Positions 46,301 through 60,562 are shown, counted from the stretch's first letter. The stretch: DNA of 64,000 bases from Manihot esculenta (GCF_001659605.2 NW_025215482.1:512135-576134), one strand, 5' to 3'. Notes: generated by a model from the sequence alone, not told the origin. Program-made: numbers and translations.

Positions 46301-47730
46301 ACTTCGCAGTGTTTGGGATGGAAGCTATTAGGCCGAAATCGGGCACAGGATGTAACATGGGTCATAGACTTGGCAGTGTTTGGGATAGAAGCTATTAGGC
46401 CGAAATCGGGCACCGGATGTAACATGGGTGATAGACTTGGCTGTGTTTTGGATGGAAGCTATTAGGACGAAATCGGGCACCGGATGTAACATGTGTGATA
46501 GACTTGCCAGTGTTTTGGATGGAAGCTATTAGGACGAAATCGGGCACCGGATGTAACATGTGTGATAGACTTGCCAGTGTTTTGGGATGGAAGCTATTAG
46601 GCCGAAATCGGGCACAGGATGTAACATGGGTGATAGACTTGGCAGTGTTTTGGATGGAAGCTATTAGGCCGAAATCGGGCACCGGATGTAACATGGGTGA
46701 TAGACTTGGCAGTGTTTTGGATGGAAGCTATTAGGACGAAATCGGGCACCGGATGTAACATGTGTGAAAGACTTGCCAGTGTTTTGGGATGGAAGCTATT
46801 AGGCCGAAATCGGGCACAGGATGTAACATGGGTGATAGACTTGGCAGTGTTTTGGATGGAAGCTATTAGGACGAAATCGGGCACCGGATGTAACATGGGT
46901 GAGAGACTTGGCAGTGTTTGGGATGGAAGCTATTAGGCCGAAATCGGGCACAGGATGTAACATGGGTCATAGACTTGGCAGTGTTTTGGGATGGAAGCTA
47001 TTAGGCCGAAATCGGGCACAGGATGTAACATGGGTGATAGACTTGGCAGTGTTTTGGATGGAAGCTATTAGGACGAAATCGGGCACCGGATGTAACATGG
47101 GTCATAGACTTGGCAGTGTTTGGGATAGAAGCAATTAGGCCGAAATCGGGCACAGGATGTAACATGGGTGATAGACTTGGCAGTGTTTTGGATGGAAGCT
47201 ATTAGGCCGAAATCAGGCACCGGATGTAACATGGGTGATAGACTTGGCTGTGTTTTGGATGGAAGCTATTAGGACGAAATCGGGCACCGGATGTAACATG
47301 TGTGATAGACATGCCAGTGTTTTGGGATGGAAACTATTAGGCCGAAATCGGGCATCGGATGTAACATGGGGGATAGACTTGGCAGTTTTTGGGATGAAAG
47401 CTATTAGGACGAAATCGGGCACTGGATGTAACATGGGTGATAGACTTGGCAGTGTTTTGGATGGAAGCTATTAGGACGAAATCGGGCACCGGATGTAACA
47501 TGGGTCATAGACTTCGCAGTGTTTGGGATGGAAGCTATTAGGCCGAAATCGGGCACAGGATGTAACATGGGTCATAGACTTGGCAGTGTTTGGGATAGAA
47601 GCTATTAGGCCGAAATCGGGCACCGGATGTAACATGGGTGATAGACTTGGCTGTGTTTTGGATGGAAGCTATTAGGACGAAATCGGGCACCGGATGTAAC
47701 ATGTGTGATAGACTTGCCAGTGTTTTGGAT

Positions 47731-49140
47731 GGAAGCTATTAGGCCTAAATGGGGCACCAGATGTAACATGGGTGATAGACTTGCCAGTTGTTGGGATGGA
47801 AGCTATTAGGTCGAAATCGGGCACCGGATGTAACATGGGTGATAGACTTGGCAGTGTTTTGGATGGAAGCTATTAGGCCGAAATCGGGCACCGGATGTAA
47901 CATGGGTGATAGACTTGGCAGTGTTTTGGATGGAAGCTATTAGGACGAAATCGGGCACCGGATGTAACATGTGTGAAAGACTTGCCAGTGTTTTGGGATG
48001 GAAGCTATTAGGCCGAAATCGGGCACAGGATGTAACATGGGTGATAGACTTGGCAGTGTTTTGGATGGAAGCTATTAGGACGAAATCGGGCACCGGATGT
48101 AACATGGGTGAGAGACTTGGCAGTGTTTGGGATGGAAGCTATTAGGCCGAAATCGGGCACAGGATGTAACATGGGTCATAGACTTGGCAGTGTTTGGGAT
48201 AGAAGCTATTAGGCCGAAATCGGGTACCGGATGTAACATGGGTGATAGACTTGGCTGTGTTTTGGATGGAAGCTATTAGGACGAAATCGGGCACCGGATG
48301 TAACATGTGTGATAGACTTGCCAGTGTTTTGGATGGAAGCTATTAGGACGAAATCGGGCACCGGATGTAACATGTGTGATAGACTTGCCAGTGTTTTGGG
48401 ATGGAAGCTATTAGGCCGAAATCGGGCACAGGATGTAACATGGGTGATAGACTTGGCAGTGTTTTGGATGGAAGCTATTAGGACGAAATCGGGCACCGGA
48501 TGTAACATGGGTCATAGACTTGGCAGTGTTTGGGATAGAAGCAATTAGGCCGAAATCGGGCACAGGATGTAACATGGGTGATAGACTTGGCAGTGTTTTG
48601 GATGGAAGCTATTAGGCCGAAATCAGGCACCGGATGTAACATGGGTGATAGACTTGGCTGTGTTTTGGATGGAAGCTATTAGGACGAAATCGGGCACCGG
48701 ATGTAACATGTGTGATAGACATGCCAGTGTTTTGGGATGGAAACTATTAGGCCGAAATCGGGCATCGGATGTAACATGGGGGATAGACTTGGCAGTTTTT
48801 GGGATGAAAGCTATTAGGACGAAATCGGGCACTGGATGTAACATGGGTGATAGACTTGGCAGTGTTTTGGATGGAAGCTATTAGGACGAAATCGGGCACC
48901 GGATGTAACATGGGTCATAGACTTCGCAGTGTTTGGGATGGAAGCTATTAGGCCGAAATCGGGCACAGGATGTAACATGGGTCATAGACTTGGCAGTGTT
49001 TGGGATAGAAGCTATTAGGCCGAAATCGGGCACCGGATGTAACATGGGTGATAGACTTGGCTGTGTTTTGGATGGAAGCTATTAGGACGAAATCGGGCAC
49101 CGGATGTAACATGTGTGATAGACTTGCCAGTGTTTTGGAT
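47731..49140 (-). repeat. 1410-bp higher-order repeat (21 monomers), copy 1
   Basis: 21 monomers including a rare GGGGCACCAG unit and a GGGTACCGG unit (48220). The same series restarts at 49141, exactly 1410 bp later. A related series with 18 monomers (about 1210 bp) links 45950-46730 to 47160-47730. Confidence 0.88.
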
Positions 49141-50370
49141 GGAAGCTATTAGGCCTAAATGGGGCACCAGATGTAACATGGGTGATAGACTTGCCAGTTG
49201 TTGGGATGGAAGCTATTAGGTCGAAATCGGGCACCGGATGTAACATGGGTGATAGACTTGGCAGTGTTTTGGATGGAAGCTATTAGGCCGAAATCGGGCA
49301 CCGGATGTAACATGGGTGATAGACTTGGCAGTGTTTTGGATGGAAGCTATTAGGACGAAATCGGGCACCGGATGTAACATGTGTGAAAGACTTGCCAGTG
49401 TTTTGGGATGGAAGCTATTAGGCCGAAATCGGGCACAGGATGTAACATGGGTGATAGACTTGGCAGTGTTTTGGATGGAAGCTATTAGGACGAAATCGGG
49501 CACCGGATGTAACATGGGTGAGAGACTTGGCAGTGTTTGGGATGGAAGCTATTAGGCCGAAATCGGGCACAGGATGTAACATGGGTCATAGACTTGGCAG
49601 TGTTTGGGATAGAAGCTATTAGGCCGAAATCGGGTACCGGATGTAACATGGGTGATAGACTTGGCTGTGTTTTGGATGGAAGCTATTAGGACGAAATCGG
49701 GCACCGGATGTAACATGTGTGATAGACTTGCCAGTGTTTTGGATGGAAGCTATTAGGACGAAATCGGGCACCGGATGTAACATGTGTGATAGACTTGCCA
49801 GTGTTTTGGGATGGAAGCTATTAGGCCGAAATCGGGCACAGGATGTAACATGGGTGATAGACTTGGCAGTGTTTTGGATGGAAGCTATTAGGACGAAATC
49901 GGGCACCGGATGTAACATGGGTCATAGACTTGGCAGTGTTTGGGATAGAAGCAATTAGGCCGAAATCGGGCACAGGATGTAACATGGGTGATAGACTTGG
50001 CAGTGTTTTGGATGGAAGCTATTAGGCCGAAATCAGGCACCGGATGTAACATGGGTGATAGACTTGGCTGTGTTTTGGATGGAAGCTATTAGGACGAAAT
50101 CGGGCACCGGATGTAACATGTGTGATAGACATGCCAGTGTTTTGGGATGGAAACTATTAGGCCGAAATCGGGCATCGGATGTAACATGGGGGATAGACTT
50201 GGCAGTTTTTGGGATGAAAGCTATTAGGACGAAATCGGGCACTGGATGTAACATGGGTGATAGACTTGGCAGTGTTTTGGATGGAAGCTATTAGGACGAA
50301 ATCGGGCACCGGATGTAACATGGGTCATAGACTTCGCAGTGTTTGGGATGGAAGCTATTAGGCCGAAATC
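49141..50370 (-). repeat. 1410-bp higher-order repeat, copy 2 (partial)
   Basis: Matches copy 1 base for base wherever I compared them, including the private variants, up to about 50370; then the monomer order changes. The identity implies a very recent duplication by unequal exchange, or a duplicated assembly path. Confidence 0.85.
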
Positions 50371-51433
50371 GGGCACTGGATGTCACATGGGTGATAGACT
50401 TGGCTGTGTTTTGGATGGAAGCTATTAGGACGTAATCGGGCTCCGGATGTAACATGGGTGATAGGCTTGCAAGTGTTTTGGGATGGAAGCTATGAGGCCG
50501 AAATCGGGCATAGGATGTAACATGGGTGATAGACTTGGCAGTGTTTGGGATGGAAGCTATTACGACGAAATCGGGCACCGGATGTAACATGGGTTGTAGA
50601 CTTGGCAGCGATTGGGATGAAAGCTATTAGGATGAAATCGGGCACCGGATGTAACATGGGTCATAGACTTGGCAGTGTTTGGGATGGAAGCTATTAGGCC
50701 GAAATCGGGCACCGGATGTAACATGGGTGATAGACTTGGCTGTGTTTTGGATGGAAGCTATTAGGACGAAATCGGGCACCGGATGTAACATGTGTGATAG
50801 ACTTGCCAGTGTTTTGGGATGGAAGCTATTAGGCCGAAATCGGGCACAGGATGTAACATGGGTGATAGACTTGGCAGTGTTTTGGATGGAAGCTATTAGG
50901 ACGAAATCGGGCACCGGATGTAACGTGGGTGATAGACTTGGCAGTGTTTGGGATGGAAGCTATTAGGCCGAAATCGGGCACCGGATGTAACATGGGTCAT
51001 AGACTTGGCAGTGTTTGGGATAGAAGCTATTAGGCCGAAATCGGGCACCGGATGTAACATGGGTCATAGACTTGGCAGTTTTTCGGATGGAAGCTATTAG
51101 GCCGAAATCGGGCACCGCTTGTAACATGGGTGATAGACTTGGCCGTTTTTGGGATGGAAGCTGTTAGGCAGAAATCGAGCACCGGAAGTAACATGGGGGA
51201 TAGACTTGGCAGTTTTTGGGATGGAAGCTATTAGGCCGAAATCGGGCGCCGGATGTAGCATGGGTGATAGACTTGGCAGCTTTTGGGATGGAAGCTATTA
51301 GGCCGAAATCGGGCACCGGATGTAACATGGGTGATAGACTTGGCAGTTTTTCGGATGGAAGCTATTAGGCCGAAATCGGTCACCGGTTGTAACATGGGTG
51401 ATAGACTTGGCCGTTTTTGGGATGGAAGCTATT

Positions 51434-52433
51434 NNNNNNNNNNNNNNNNNNNNNNNNNNNNNNNNNNNNNNNNNNNNNNNNNNNNNNNNNNNNNNNNNNN
51501 NNNNNNNNNNNNNNNNNNNNNNNNNNNNNNNNNNNNNNNNNNNNNNNNNNNNNNNNNNNNNNNNNNNNNNNNNNNNNNNNNNNNNNNNNNNNNNNNNNNN
51601 NNNNNNNNNNNNNNNNNNNNNNNNNNNNNNNNNNNNNNNNNNNNNNNNNNNNNNNNNNNNNNNNNNNNNNNNNNNNNNNNNNNNNNNNNNNNNNNNNNNN
51701 NNNNNNNNNNNNNNNNNNNNNNNNNNNNNNNNNNNNNNNNNNNNNNNNNNNNNNNNNNNNNNNNNNNNNNNNNNNNNNNNNNNNNNNNNNNNNNNNNNNN
51801 NNNNNNNNNNNNNNNNNNNNNNNNNNNNNNNNNNNNNNNNNNNNNNNNNNNNNNNNNNNNNNNNNNNNNNNNNNNNNNNNNNNNNNNNNNNNNNNNNNNN
51901 NNNNNNNNNNNNNNNNNNNNNNNNNNNNNNNNNNNNNNNNNNNNNNNNNNNNNNNNNNNNNNNNNNNNNNNNNNNNNNNNNNNNNNNNNNNNNNNNNNNN
52001 NNNNNNNNNNNNNNNNNNNNNNNNNNNNNNNNNNNNNNNNNNNNNNNNNNNNNNNNNNNNNNNNNNNNNNNNNNNNNNNNNNNNNNNNNNNNNNNNNNNN
52101 NNNNNNNNNNNNNNNNNNNNNNNNNNNNNNNNNNNNNNNNNNNNNNNNNNNNNNNNNNNNNNNNNNNNNNNNNNNNNNNNNNNNNNNNNNNNNNNNNNNN
52201 NNNNNNNNNNNNNNNNNNNNNNNNNNNNNNNNNNNNNNNNNNNNNNNNNNNNNNNNNNNNNNNNNNNNNNNNNNNNNNNNNNNNNNNNNNNNNNNNNNNN
52301 NNNNNNNNNNNNNNNNNNNNNNNNNNNNNNNNNNNNNNNNNNNNNNNNNNNNNNNNNNNNNNNNNNNNNNNNNNNNNNNNNNNNNNNNNNNNNNNNNNNN
52401 NNNNNNNNNNNNNNNNNNNNNNNNNNNNNNNNN
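51434..52433. other. Assembly gap, exactly 1000 N, with satellite orientation switch
   Basis: Satellite is - on the left and + on the right. No sequence spans the switch. Confidence 0.98.
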
Positions 52434-55400
52434 ATTCGGCCTAATAGCTTCCATCCCAAAAACTGCCAAGTCTATCACCCATGTTACATCCGGTGCCCGA
52501 TTTCGGCCTAATAGCTTCCATCCCAAAAACTGCCAAGTCTATCACCCATGTTACATCCGGTGCCCGATTTCGGCCTAATAGCTTCCATCCCAAAACACTG
52601 CCAAGTCTATCACCCATGTTACATCCGGTGCCCGATTTCGGCCTAATAGCTTCCATCCCAAAACACTGCCAAGTCTATCACCCATGTTACATCCGGTGCC
52701 CGATTTCGGCCTAATAGCTTCCATCCCAAAACACTGCCAAGTCTATCACCCATGTTACATCCGGTGCCCGATTTCGGCCTAATAGCTTCCATCCCAAAAC
52801 TGCCAAGTCTATCACCCATGTTACATCCGGTGCCCGATTTCGGCCTAATAGCTTCCATCCCAAACACTGCCAAGTCTATCACCCATGTTACATCCGGTGC
52901 CCGATTTCGGCCTAATAGCTTCCATCCCAAACACTGCCAAGTCTATCACCCATGTTACATCCGGTGCCCGATTTCGGCCTAATAGCTTCCATCCCAAAAC
53001 TGCCAAGTCTATCACCCATGTTACATCCGGTGCCCGATTTCGGCCTAATAGCTTCCATCCCAAAAACTGCCAAGTCTATCACCCATGTTACATCCGGTGC
53101 CCGATTTCGGCCTAATAGCTTCCATCCCAAAAACTGCCAAGTCTATCACCCATGTTACATCCGGTGCCCGATTTCGGCCTAATAGCTTCCATCCCAAAAA
53201 CTGCCAAGTCTATCACCCATGTTACATCCGGTGCCCGATTTCGGCCTAATAGCTTCCATCCCAAAAACTGCCAAGTCTATCACCCATGTTACATCCGGTG
53301 CCCGATTTCGGCCTAATAGCTTCCATCCCAAAAACTGCCAAGTCTATCACCCATGTTACATCCGGTGCCCGATTTCGGCCTAATAGCTTCCATCCCAAAA
53401 ACTGCCAAGTCTATCACCCATGTTACATCCGGTGCCCGATTTCGGCCTAATAGCTTCCATCCCAAAAACTGCCAAGTCTATCACCCATGTTACATCCGGT
53501 GCCCGATTTCGGCCTAATAGCTTCCATCCCAAAAACTGCCAAGTCTATCACCCATGTTACATCCGGTGCCCGATTTCGGCCTAATAGCTTCCATCCCAAA
53601 AACTGCCAAGTCTATCACCCATGTTACATCCGGTGCCCGATTTCGGCCTAATAGCTTCCATCCCAAAAACTGCCAAGTCTATCACCCATGTTACATCCGG
53701 TGCCCGATTTCGGCCTAATAGCTTCCATCCCAAAACACTGCCAAGTCTATCACCCATGTTACATCCGGTGCCCGATTTCGGCCTAATAGCTTCCATCCCA
53801 AAAACTGCCAAGTCTATCACCCATGTTACATCCGGTGCCCGATTTCGGCCTAATAGCTTCCATCCCAAACACTGCCAAGTCTATCACCCATGTTACATCC
53901 GGTGCCCGATTTCGGCCTAATAGCTTCCATCCCAAACACTGCCAAGTCTATCACCCATGTTACATCCGGTGCCCGATTTCGGCCTAATAGCTTCCATCCC
54001 AAAAACTGCCAAGTCTATCACCCATGTTACATCCGGTGCCCGATTTCGGCCTAATAGCTTCCATCCCAAAACACTGCCAAGTCTATCACCCATGTTACAT
54101 CCGGTGCCCGATTTCGGCCTAATAGCTTCCATCCCAAAACACTGCCAAGTCTATCACCCATGTTACATCCGGTGCCCGATTTCGGCCTAATAGCTTCCAT
54201 CCCAAACACTGCCAAGTCTATCACCCATGTTACATCCGGTGCCCGATTTCGGCCTAATAGCTTCCATCCCAAACACTGCCAAGTCTATCACCCATGTTAC
54301 ATCCGGTGCCCGATTTCGGCCTAATAGCTTCCATCCCAAAAACTGCCAAGTCTATCACCCATGTTACATCCGGTGCCCGATTTCGGCCTAATAGCTTCCA
54401 TCCCAAACACTGCCAAGTCTATCACCCATGTTACATCCGGTGCCCGATTTCGGCCTAATAGCTTCCATCCCAAAACACTGCCAAGTCTATCACCCATGTT
54501 ACATCCGGTGCCCGATTTCGGCCTAATAGCTTCCATCCCAAAACACTGCCAAGTCTATCACCCATGTTACATCCGGTGCCCGATTTCGTCCTAATAGCTT
54601 CCATCCCAAACACTGCCAAGTCTATCACCCATGTTACATCCGGTGCCCGATTTCGGCCTAATAGCTTCCATCCCAAACACTGCCAAGTCTATCACCCATG
54701 TTACATCCGGTGCCCGATTTCGGCCTAATAGCTTCCATCCCAAAAACTGCCAAGTCTATCACCCATGTTACATCCGGTGCCCGATTTCGGCCTAATAGCT
54801 TCCATCCCAAAAACTGCCAAGTCTATCACCCATGTTACATCCGGTGCCCGATTTCGGCCTAATAGCTTCCATCCCAAAAACTGCCAAGTCTATCACCCAT
54901 GTTACATCCGGTGCCCGATTTCGGCCTAATAGCTTCCATCCCAAAAACTGCCAAGTCTATCACCCATGTTACATCCGGTGCCCGATTTCGGCCTAATAGC
55001 TTCCATCCCAAAAACTGCCAAGTCTATCACCCATGTTACATCCGGTGCCCGATTTCGGCCTAATAGCTTCCATCCCAAAAACTGCCAAGTCTATCACCCA
55101 TGTTACATCCGGTGCCCGATTTCAGCCTAATAGCTTCCATCCCAAAAACTGCCAAGTCTATCACCCATGTTACAACCGGTGCCCGATTTCGGCCTAATAG
55201 CTTCCATCCCAAAAACTGCCAAGTCTATCACCCATGTTACATCCGGTGCCCGATTTCGGCCTAATAGCTTCCATCCCAAAAACTGCCAAGTCTATCACCC
55301 ATGTTACATCCGGTGCCCGATTTCGGCCTAATAGCTTCCATCCAAAAACTGCCAAGTCTATCACCCATGTTACATCCGGTGCCCGATTTCGGCCTAATAG

Positions 55401-57400
55401 CTTCCATCCCAAAACTGCAAGTCTATCACCCATGTTACATCCGGTGCCCGATTTCGGCCTAATAGCTTCCATCCCAAAAACTGCCAAGTCTATCACCCAT
55501 GTTACATCCGGTGCCCGATTTCGGCCTAATAGCTTCCATCCAAAAACTGCCAAGTCTATCACCCATGTTACATCCGGTGCCCGATTTCGGCCTAATAGCT
55601 TCCATCCCAAAAACTGCCAAGTCTATCACCCATGTTACATCCGGTGCCCGATTTCGGCCTAATAGCTTCCATCCCAAACACTGCCAAGTCTATCACCCAT
55701 GTTACATCCGGTGCCCGATTTCGCCTAATAGCTTCCATCCAAAAACTGCCAAGTCTATCACCCATGTTACATCCGGTGCCCGATTTCGGCCTAATAGCTT
55801 CCATCCCAAAAACTGCCAAGTCTATCACCCATGTTACATCCGGTGCCCGATTTCGGCCTAATAGCTTCCATCCCAAAACACTGCCAAGTCTATCACCCAT
55901 GTTACATCCGGTGCCCGATTTCGGCCTAATAGCTTCCATCCCAAAACACTGCCAAGTCTATCACCCATGTTACATCCGGTGCCCGATTTCGGCCTAATAG
56001 CTTCCATCCCAAAACACTGCCAAGTCTATCACCCATGTTACATCCGGTGCCCGATTTCGGCCTAATAGCTTCCATCCCAAAACTGCCAAGTCTATCACCC
56101 ATGTTACATCCGGTGCCCGATTTCGGCCTAATAGCTTCCATCCCAAACACTGCCAAGTCTATCACCCATGTTACATCCGGTGCCCGATTTCGTCCTAATA
56201 GCTTCCATCCAAACACTGCCAAGTCTATCACCCATGTTACATCCGGTGCCCGATTTCGGACTAATAGCTTCCATCCGAAAAACTGCCAAGTCTATCACCC
56301 ATGTTACATCCGGTGCCCGATTTCGGCCTAATAGCTTCCATCCCAAAAACTGCCAAGTCTATCACCCATGCTACATCCGGCGCCCGATTTCGGCCTAATA
56401 GCTTCCATCCCAAAAACTGCCAAGTCTATCCCCCATGTTACTTCCGGTGCCCGATTTCCGCCTAATAGCTTCCATCCCAAAAACGGCCAAGTCTATCACC
56501 CATGTTACAACCGGTGCCGATTTCGGCCTAATAGCTTCCATCCGAAAAACTGCCAAGTCTATCACCCATGTTACATCCGGTGCCCGATTTCGGCCTAATA
56601 GCTTCCATCCCAAAAACTGCCAAGTCTATCACCCATGTTACATCCGGTGCCCGATTTCGGCCTAATAGCTTCCATCCCAAAAACGGCCAAGTCTATCACC
56701 CATGTTACATCCGGTGCCCGATTTCGGCCTAATAGCTTCCATCCGAAAAACTGCCAAGTCTATCACCCATGTTACATCCGGTGCCCGATTTCGGCCCAAT
56801 AGCTTCCATCCCAAAAACTGCCAAGTCTATCACCCATGTTACATCCGGCGCCCGATTTCGGCCTAATAGCTTCCATCCCATAAACTGCCAAGTCTATCCC
56901 CCATGTTACATCCGGTGCTCGATTTCAGCCTAATAGCTTCCATCCCAAAAACGGCCAAGTCTATCACCCATGTTACAACCGGTGCCCGATTTCGGCCTAA
57001 TAGCTTCCATCCGAAAAACTGCCAAGTCTATTACCCATGTTACATCCGGTGCCCGATTTCGGCCTAATAGTATCCATCCCAAAAACTGCCAAGTCTATCA
57101 CCTATGTTACATCCGGTGCCCGATTTCGGCCTAATAGCTTCCATCCCAAAAACTGCCAAGTCTATCACCCATGTTTCATCCGGTGCCCGATTTCGTCCTA
57201 ATAGCTTCAATCCCAAACACTGCTATGTCTATCACCCATGTTACAACCGGTGCCCGATTTTGGCCTAATAGCTTCCATCCAAAAAACTGCCAAGTCTATC
57301 ACCCATGTTACATTCGGTGCCCGATTTCGGCCTATTAGCTTCCATCCAAAAAACTGCCAAGTCTATCACCCATGTTACATCCGGTGCCCGATTTCGGCTT
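52434..57400 (+). repeat. 67-bp satellite, + orientation, homogenised part
   Basis: About 74 monomers. Bases 52434-55900 are close to consensus and differ mostly in the length of the A run: CCCAAAACTGCC (66-bp unit), CCCAAAAACTGCC (67) and CCCAAAACACTGCC (68). These length variants keep or lose the triplet phase, which explains the longer chance frames here (for example 55194-55610). From about 56200 units become diverse. Confidence 0.95.
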
Positions 57401-60400
57401 AATAGCTTCCATCCCAAACACTGCCAAGTCTATCACCTATGTTACATCTGGTGCCCGATTTCAGCCTAATAGCTTCCATACCAAATACTAGACAGTCTAT
57501 CACCCATGTTACATCCTGTGCCCGATTTCGGCCTAATAGCTTCCATCCCAAAACACTGGCAAGTCTATCACCCATGTTACATCCGGTGCCCGATTTCGTC
57601 CTAATAGCTTCCATCCAAAACACAGCCAAGTCTATCACCTATGTTACAACCGGTGCCCGATTTCGGCCTAATAGCTTCCATCCCAAACACTGCCAAGTCT
57701 ATGACCCATGTTACATTCGGTGCCCGATTTCGGCCTAATAGCTTCCATCCCAAACACTGCCAAGTCTATCACCCATGTTACATCCGGTGCCCGATTTCGT
57801 CCTAATAGCTTCCATCCGAAACAGTGCCAAGTCAATCACCCATGTTACATCCGGTGCCCGATTTCGGCCTAATAGCTTCCATCCCAAACACTGCCAAGTC
57901 TATCACCCATGTTACATTCGGTGCCCGATTTCGTCCTAATAGCTTCCATCCCAAACACTGCCAAGTCTATCACCCATGTTACATCCTGTGCCCGATTTCG
58001 GCCTAATAGCTTCCATCCCAAAACACTGGCAAGTCTATCACCCATGTTACATCCGGTGCCCGATTTCGTCCTAATAGCTTCCATCCAAAACACAGCCAAG
58101 TATATCACCCATGTTACATCCGGTGCCCGATTTCGGCCTAATAGCTTCCATCCCAAACACTGCCAAGTCTATCACCCAAGTTACATCCGGTGCCCGATTT
58201 CGTCCTAATAGCTTCCATCCCAAACACTGCCAAGTCTATCACCCATGTTACATCCGGTGCCCGATTTCATCCTAATAGCTTCCATCCCAAACACTGCCAA
58301 GTCTATCACCCATGTTACATCCTGTGCCCAATTTCGGCCTAATAGCTTCCATCTCAAAACACTGGCAAGTCTATCACCCATGTTACATCCGGTGCCCGAT
58401 TTCGTCCTAATAGCTTCCATCCAAAACACAGCCAAGTCTATCACCCATGTTACATCCGGTGCCCGATTTCGGCCTAATAGCTTCCATCCCAAACACTGCC
58501 AAGTCTATGACCCATGTTACATCCGGTGCCCGATTTCGGCCTAATAGCTTCCATCCCAAAAACTGCCAAGTCTATCACCCATGTTACATCCGGTGCCCGA
58601 TTTCGGCCTAATAGCTTCCATCCCAAAAACTGCCAAGTCTATCACCCATGTTACATCCGGTGCCCGATTTCGGCCCAATAGCTTCCATCCCAAAAACTGC
58701 CAAGTCTATCACCCATGTTACATCCGGCGCCCGATTTCGGCCTAATAGCTTCCATCCCATAAACTGCCAAGTCTATCCCCCATGTTACATCCGGTGCTCG
58801 ATTTCAGCCTAATAGCTTCCATCCCAAAAACGGCCAAGTCTATCACCCATGTTACAACCGGTGCCCGATTTTGGCCTAATAGCTTCCATCCGAAAAACTG
58901 CCAAGTCTATTACCCATGTTACATCCGGTGCCCGATTTCGGCCTAATAGTATCCATCCCAAAAACTGCCAAGTCTATCACCCATGTTACATCCGGTGCCC
59001 GATTTCGGCTTAATAGCTTCCATCCCAAACACTGCCAAGTCTATCACCTATGTTACATCTGGTGCCCGATTTCAGCCTAATAGCTTCCATACCAAATACT
59101 AGACAGTCTATCACCCATGTTACATCCTGTGCCCGATTTCGGCCTAATAGCTTCCATCCCAAAACACTGGCAAGTCTATCACCCATGTTACATCCGGTGC
59201 CCGATTTCGTCCTAATAGCTTCCATCCAAAACACAGCCAAGTCTATCACCTATGTTACAACCGGTGCCCGATTTCGGCCTAATAGCTTCCATCCCAAACA
59301 CTGCCAAGTCTATGACCCATGTTACATTCGGTGCCCGATTTCGGCCTAATAGCTTCCATCCCAAACACTGCCAAGTCTATCACCCATGTTACATCCGGTG
59401 CCCGATTTCGTCCTAATAGCTTCCATCCGAAACAGTGCCAAGTCAATCACCCATGTTACATCCGGTGCCCGATTTCGGCCTAATAGCTTCCATCCCAAAC
59501 ACTGCCAAGTCTATCACCCATGTTACATTCGGTGCCCGATTTCGTCCTAATAGCTTCCATCCCAAACACTGCCAAGTCTATCACCCATGTTACATCCTGT
59601 GCCCGATTTCGGCCTAATAGCTTCCATCCCAAAACACTGGCAAGTCTATCACCCATGTTACATCCGGTGCCCGATTTCGTCCTAATAGCTTCCATCCAAA
59701 ACACAGCCAAGTATATCACCCATGTTACATCCGGTGCCCGATTTCGGCCTAATAGCTTCCATCCCAAACACTGCCAAGTCTATCACCCAAGTTACATCCG
59801 GTGCCCGATTTCGTCCTAATAGCTTCCATCCCAAACACTGCCAAGTCTATCACCCATGTTACATCCGGTGCCCGATTTCGTCCTAATAGCTTCCATCCCA
59901 AACACTGCCAAGTCTATCACCCATGTTACATCCTGTGCCCAATTTCGGCCTAATAGCTTCCATCTCAAAACACTGGCAAGTCTATCACCCATGTTACATC
60001 CGGTGCCCGATTTCGTCCTAATAGCTTCCATCCAAAACACAGCCAAGTCTATCACCCATGTTACATCCGGTGCCCGATTTCGGCCTAATAGCTTCCATCC
60101 CAAACACTGCCAAGTCTATGACCCATGTTACATTCGGTGCCCGATTTCGGCCTAATAGCTTCCATCCCAAACACTGCCAAGTCTATCACCCATGTTACAT
60201 CCGGTGCCCGATTTCGTCCTAATAGCTTCCATCCGAAACAGTGCCAAGTCAATCACCCATGTTACATCCGGTGCCCGATTTCGGCCTAATAGCTTCCATC
60301 CCAAACACTGCCAAGTCTATCACCCATGTTACATTCGGTGCCCGATTTCGTCCTAATAGCTTCCATCCCAAACACTGCCAAGTCTATCACCCATGTTACA

Positions 60401-60562
60401 TCCTGTGCCCGATTTCGGCCTAATAGCTTCCATCCCAAAACACTGGCAAGTCTATCACCCATGTTACATCCGGTGCCCGATTTCGTCCTAATAGCTTCCA
60501 TCCAAAACACAGCCAAGTCTATCACCCATGTTACATCCGGTGCCCGATTTCGGCCTAATAGC
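57401..60562 (+). repeat. 67-bp satellite with 12- and 24-monomer higher-order repeats
   Basis: A marker unit pair (ATCCTGTGCCCG followed by AAAACACTGGC and AAAACACAGCC) recurs at spacings of 470, 336, 805, 470, 336 and 470 bp, that is 7+5 monomers forming a 12-monomer period of about 806 bp. A 1611-bp (24-monomer) duplication pairs 57439-58544 with 59050-60155. The array is interrupted by element D at 60562. Confidence 0.9.

Larger units (their letters stand above)
43331..51433 (-). repeat. 67-bp satellite array in reverse orientation
   Basis: About 121 monomers, every one on the - strand, whereas all other satellite in the window is +. Read on the - strand, subtypes include CCCAAAACACTGGC, CCAAAACACAGCC and ATCCTGTGCCCG units, the same as in 57400-60560. 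Bases 43331 to about 45120 are diverged with irregular unit lengths (a unit shortened to half near 44070-44130). From about 45180 on, larger repeats dominate. The block lies on the contig bounded by two N gaps. Confidence 0.96.

Noticed and set aside
43331..51433. CRISPR-like array (short regular repeats)
   Set aside because: There are no unique spacers; units are directly joined 67-bp monomers in a plant genome with no cas genes.
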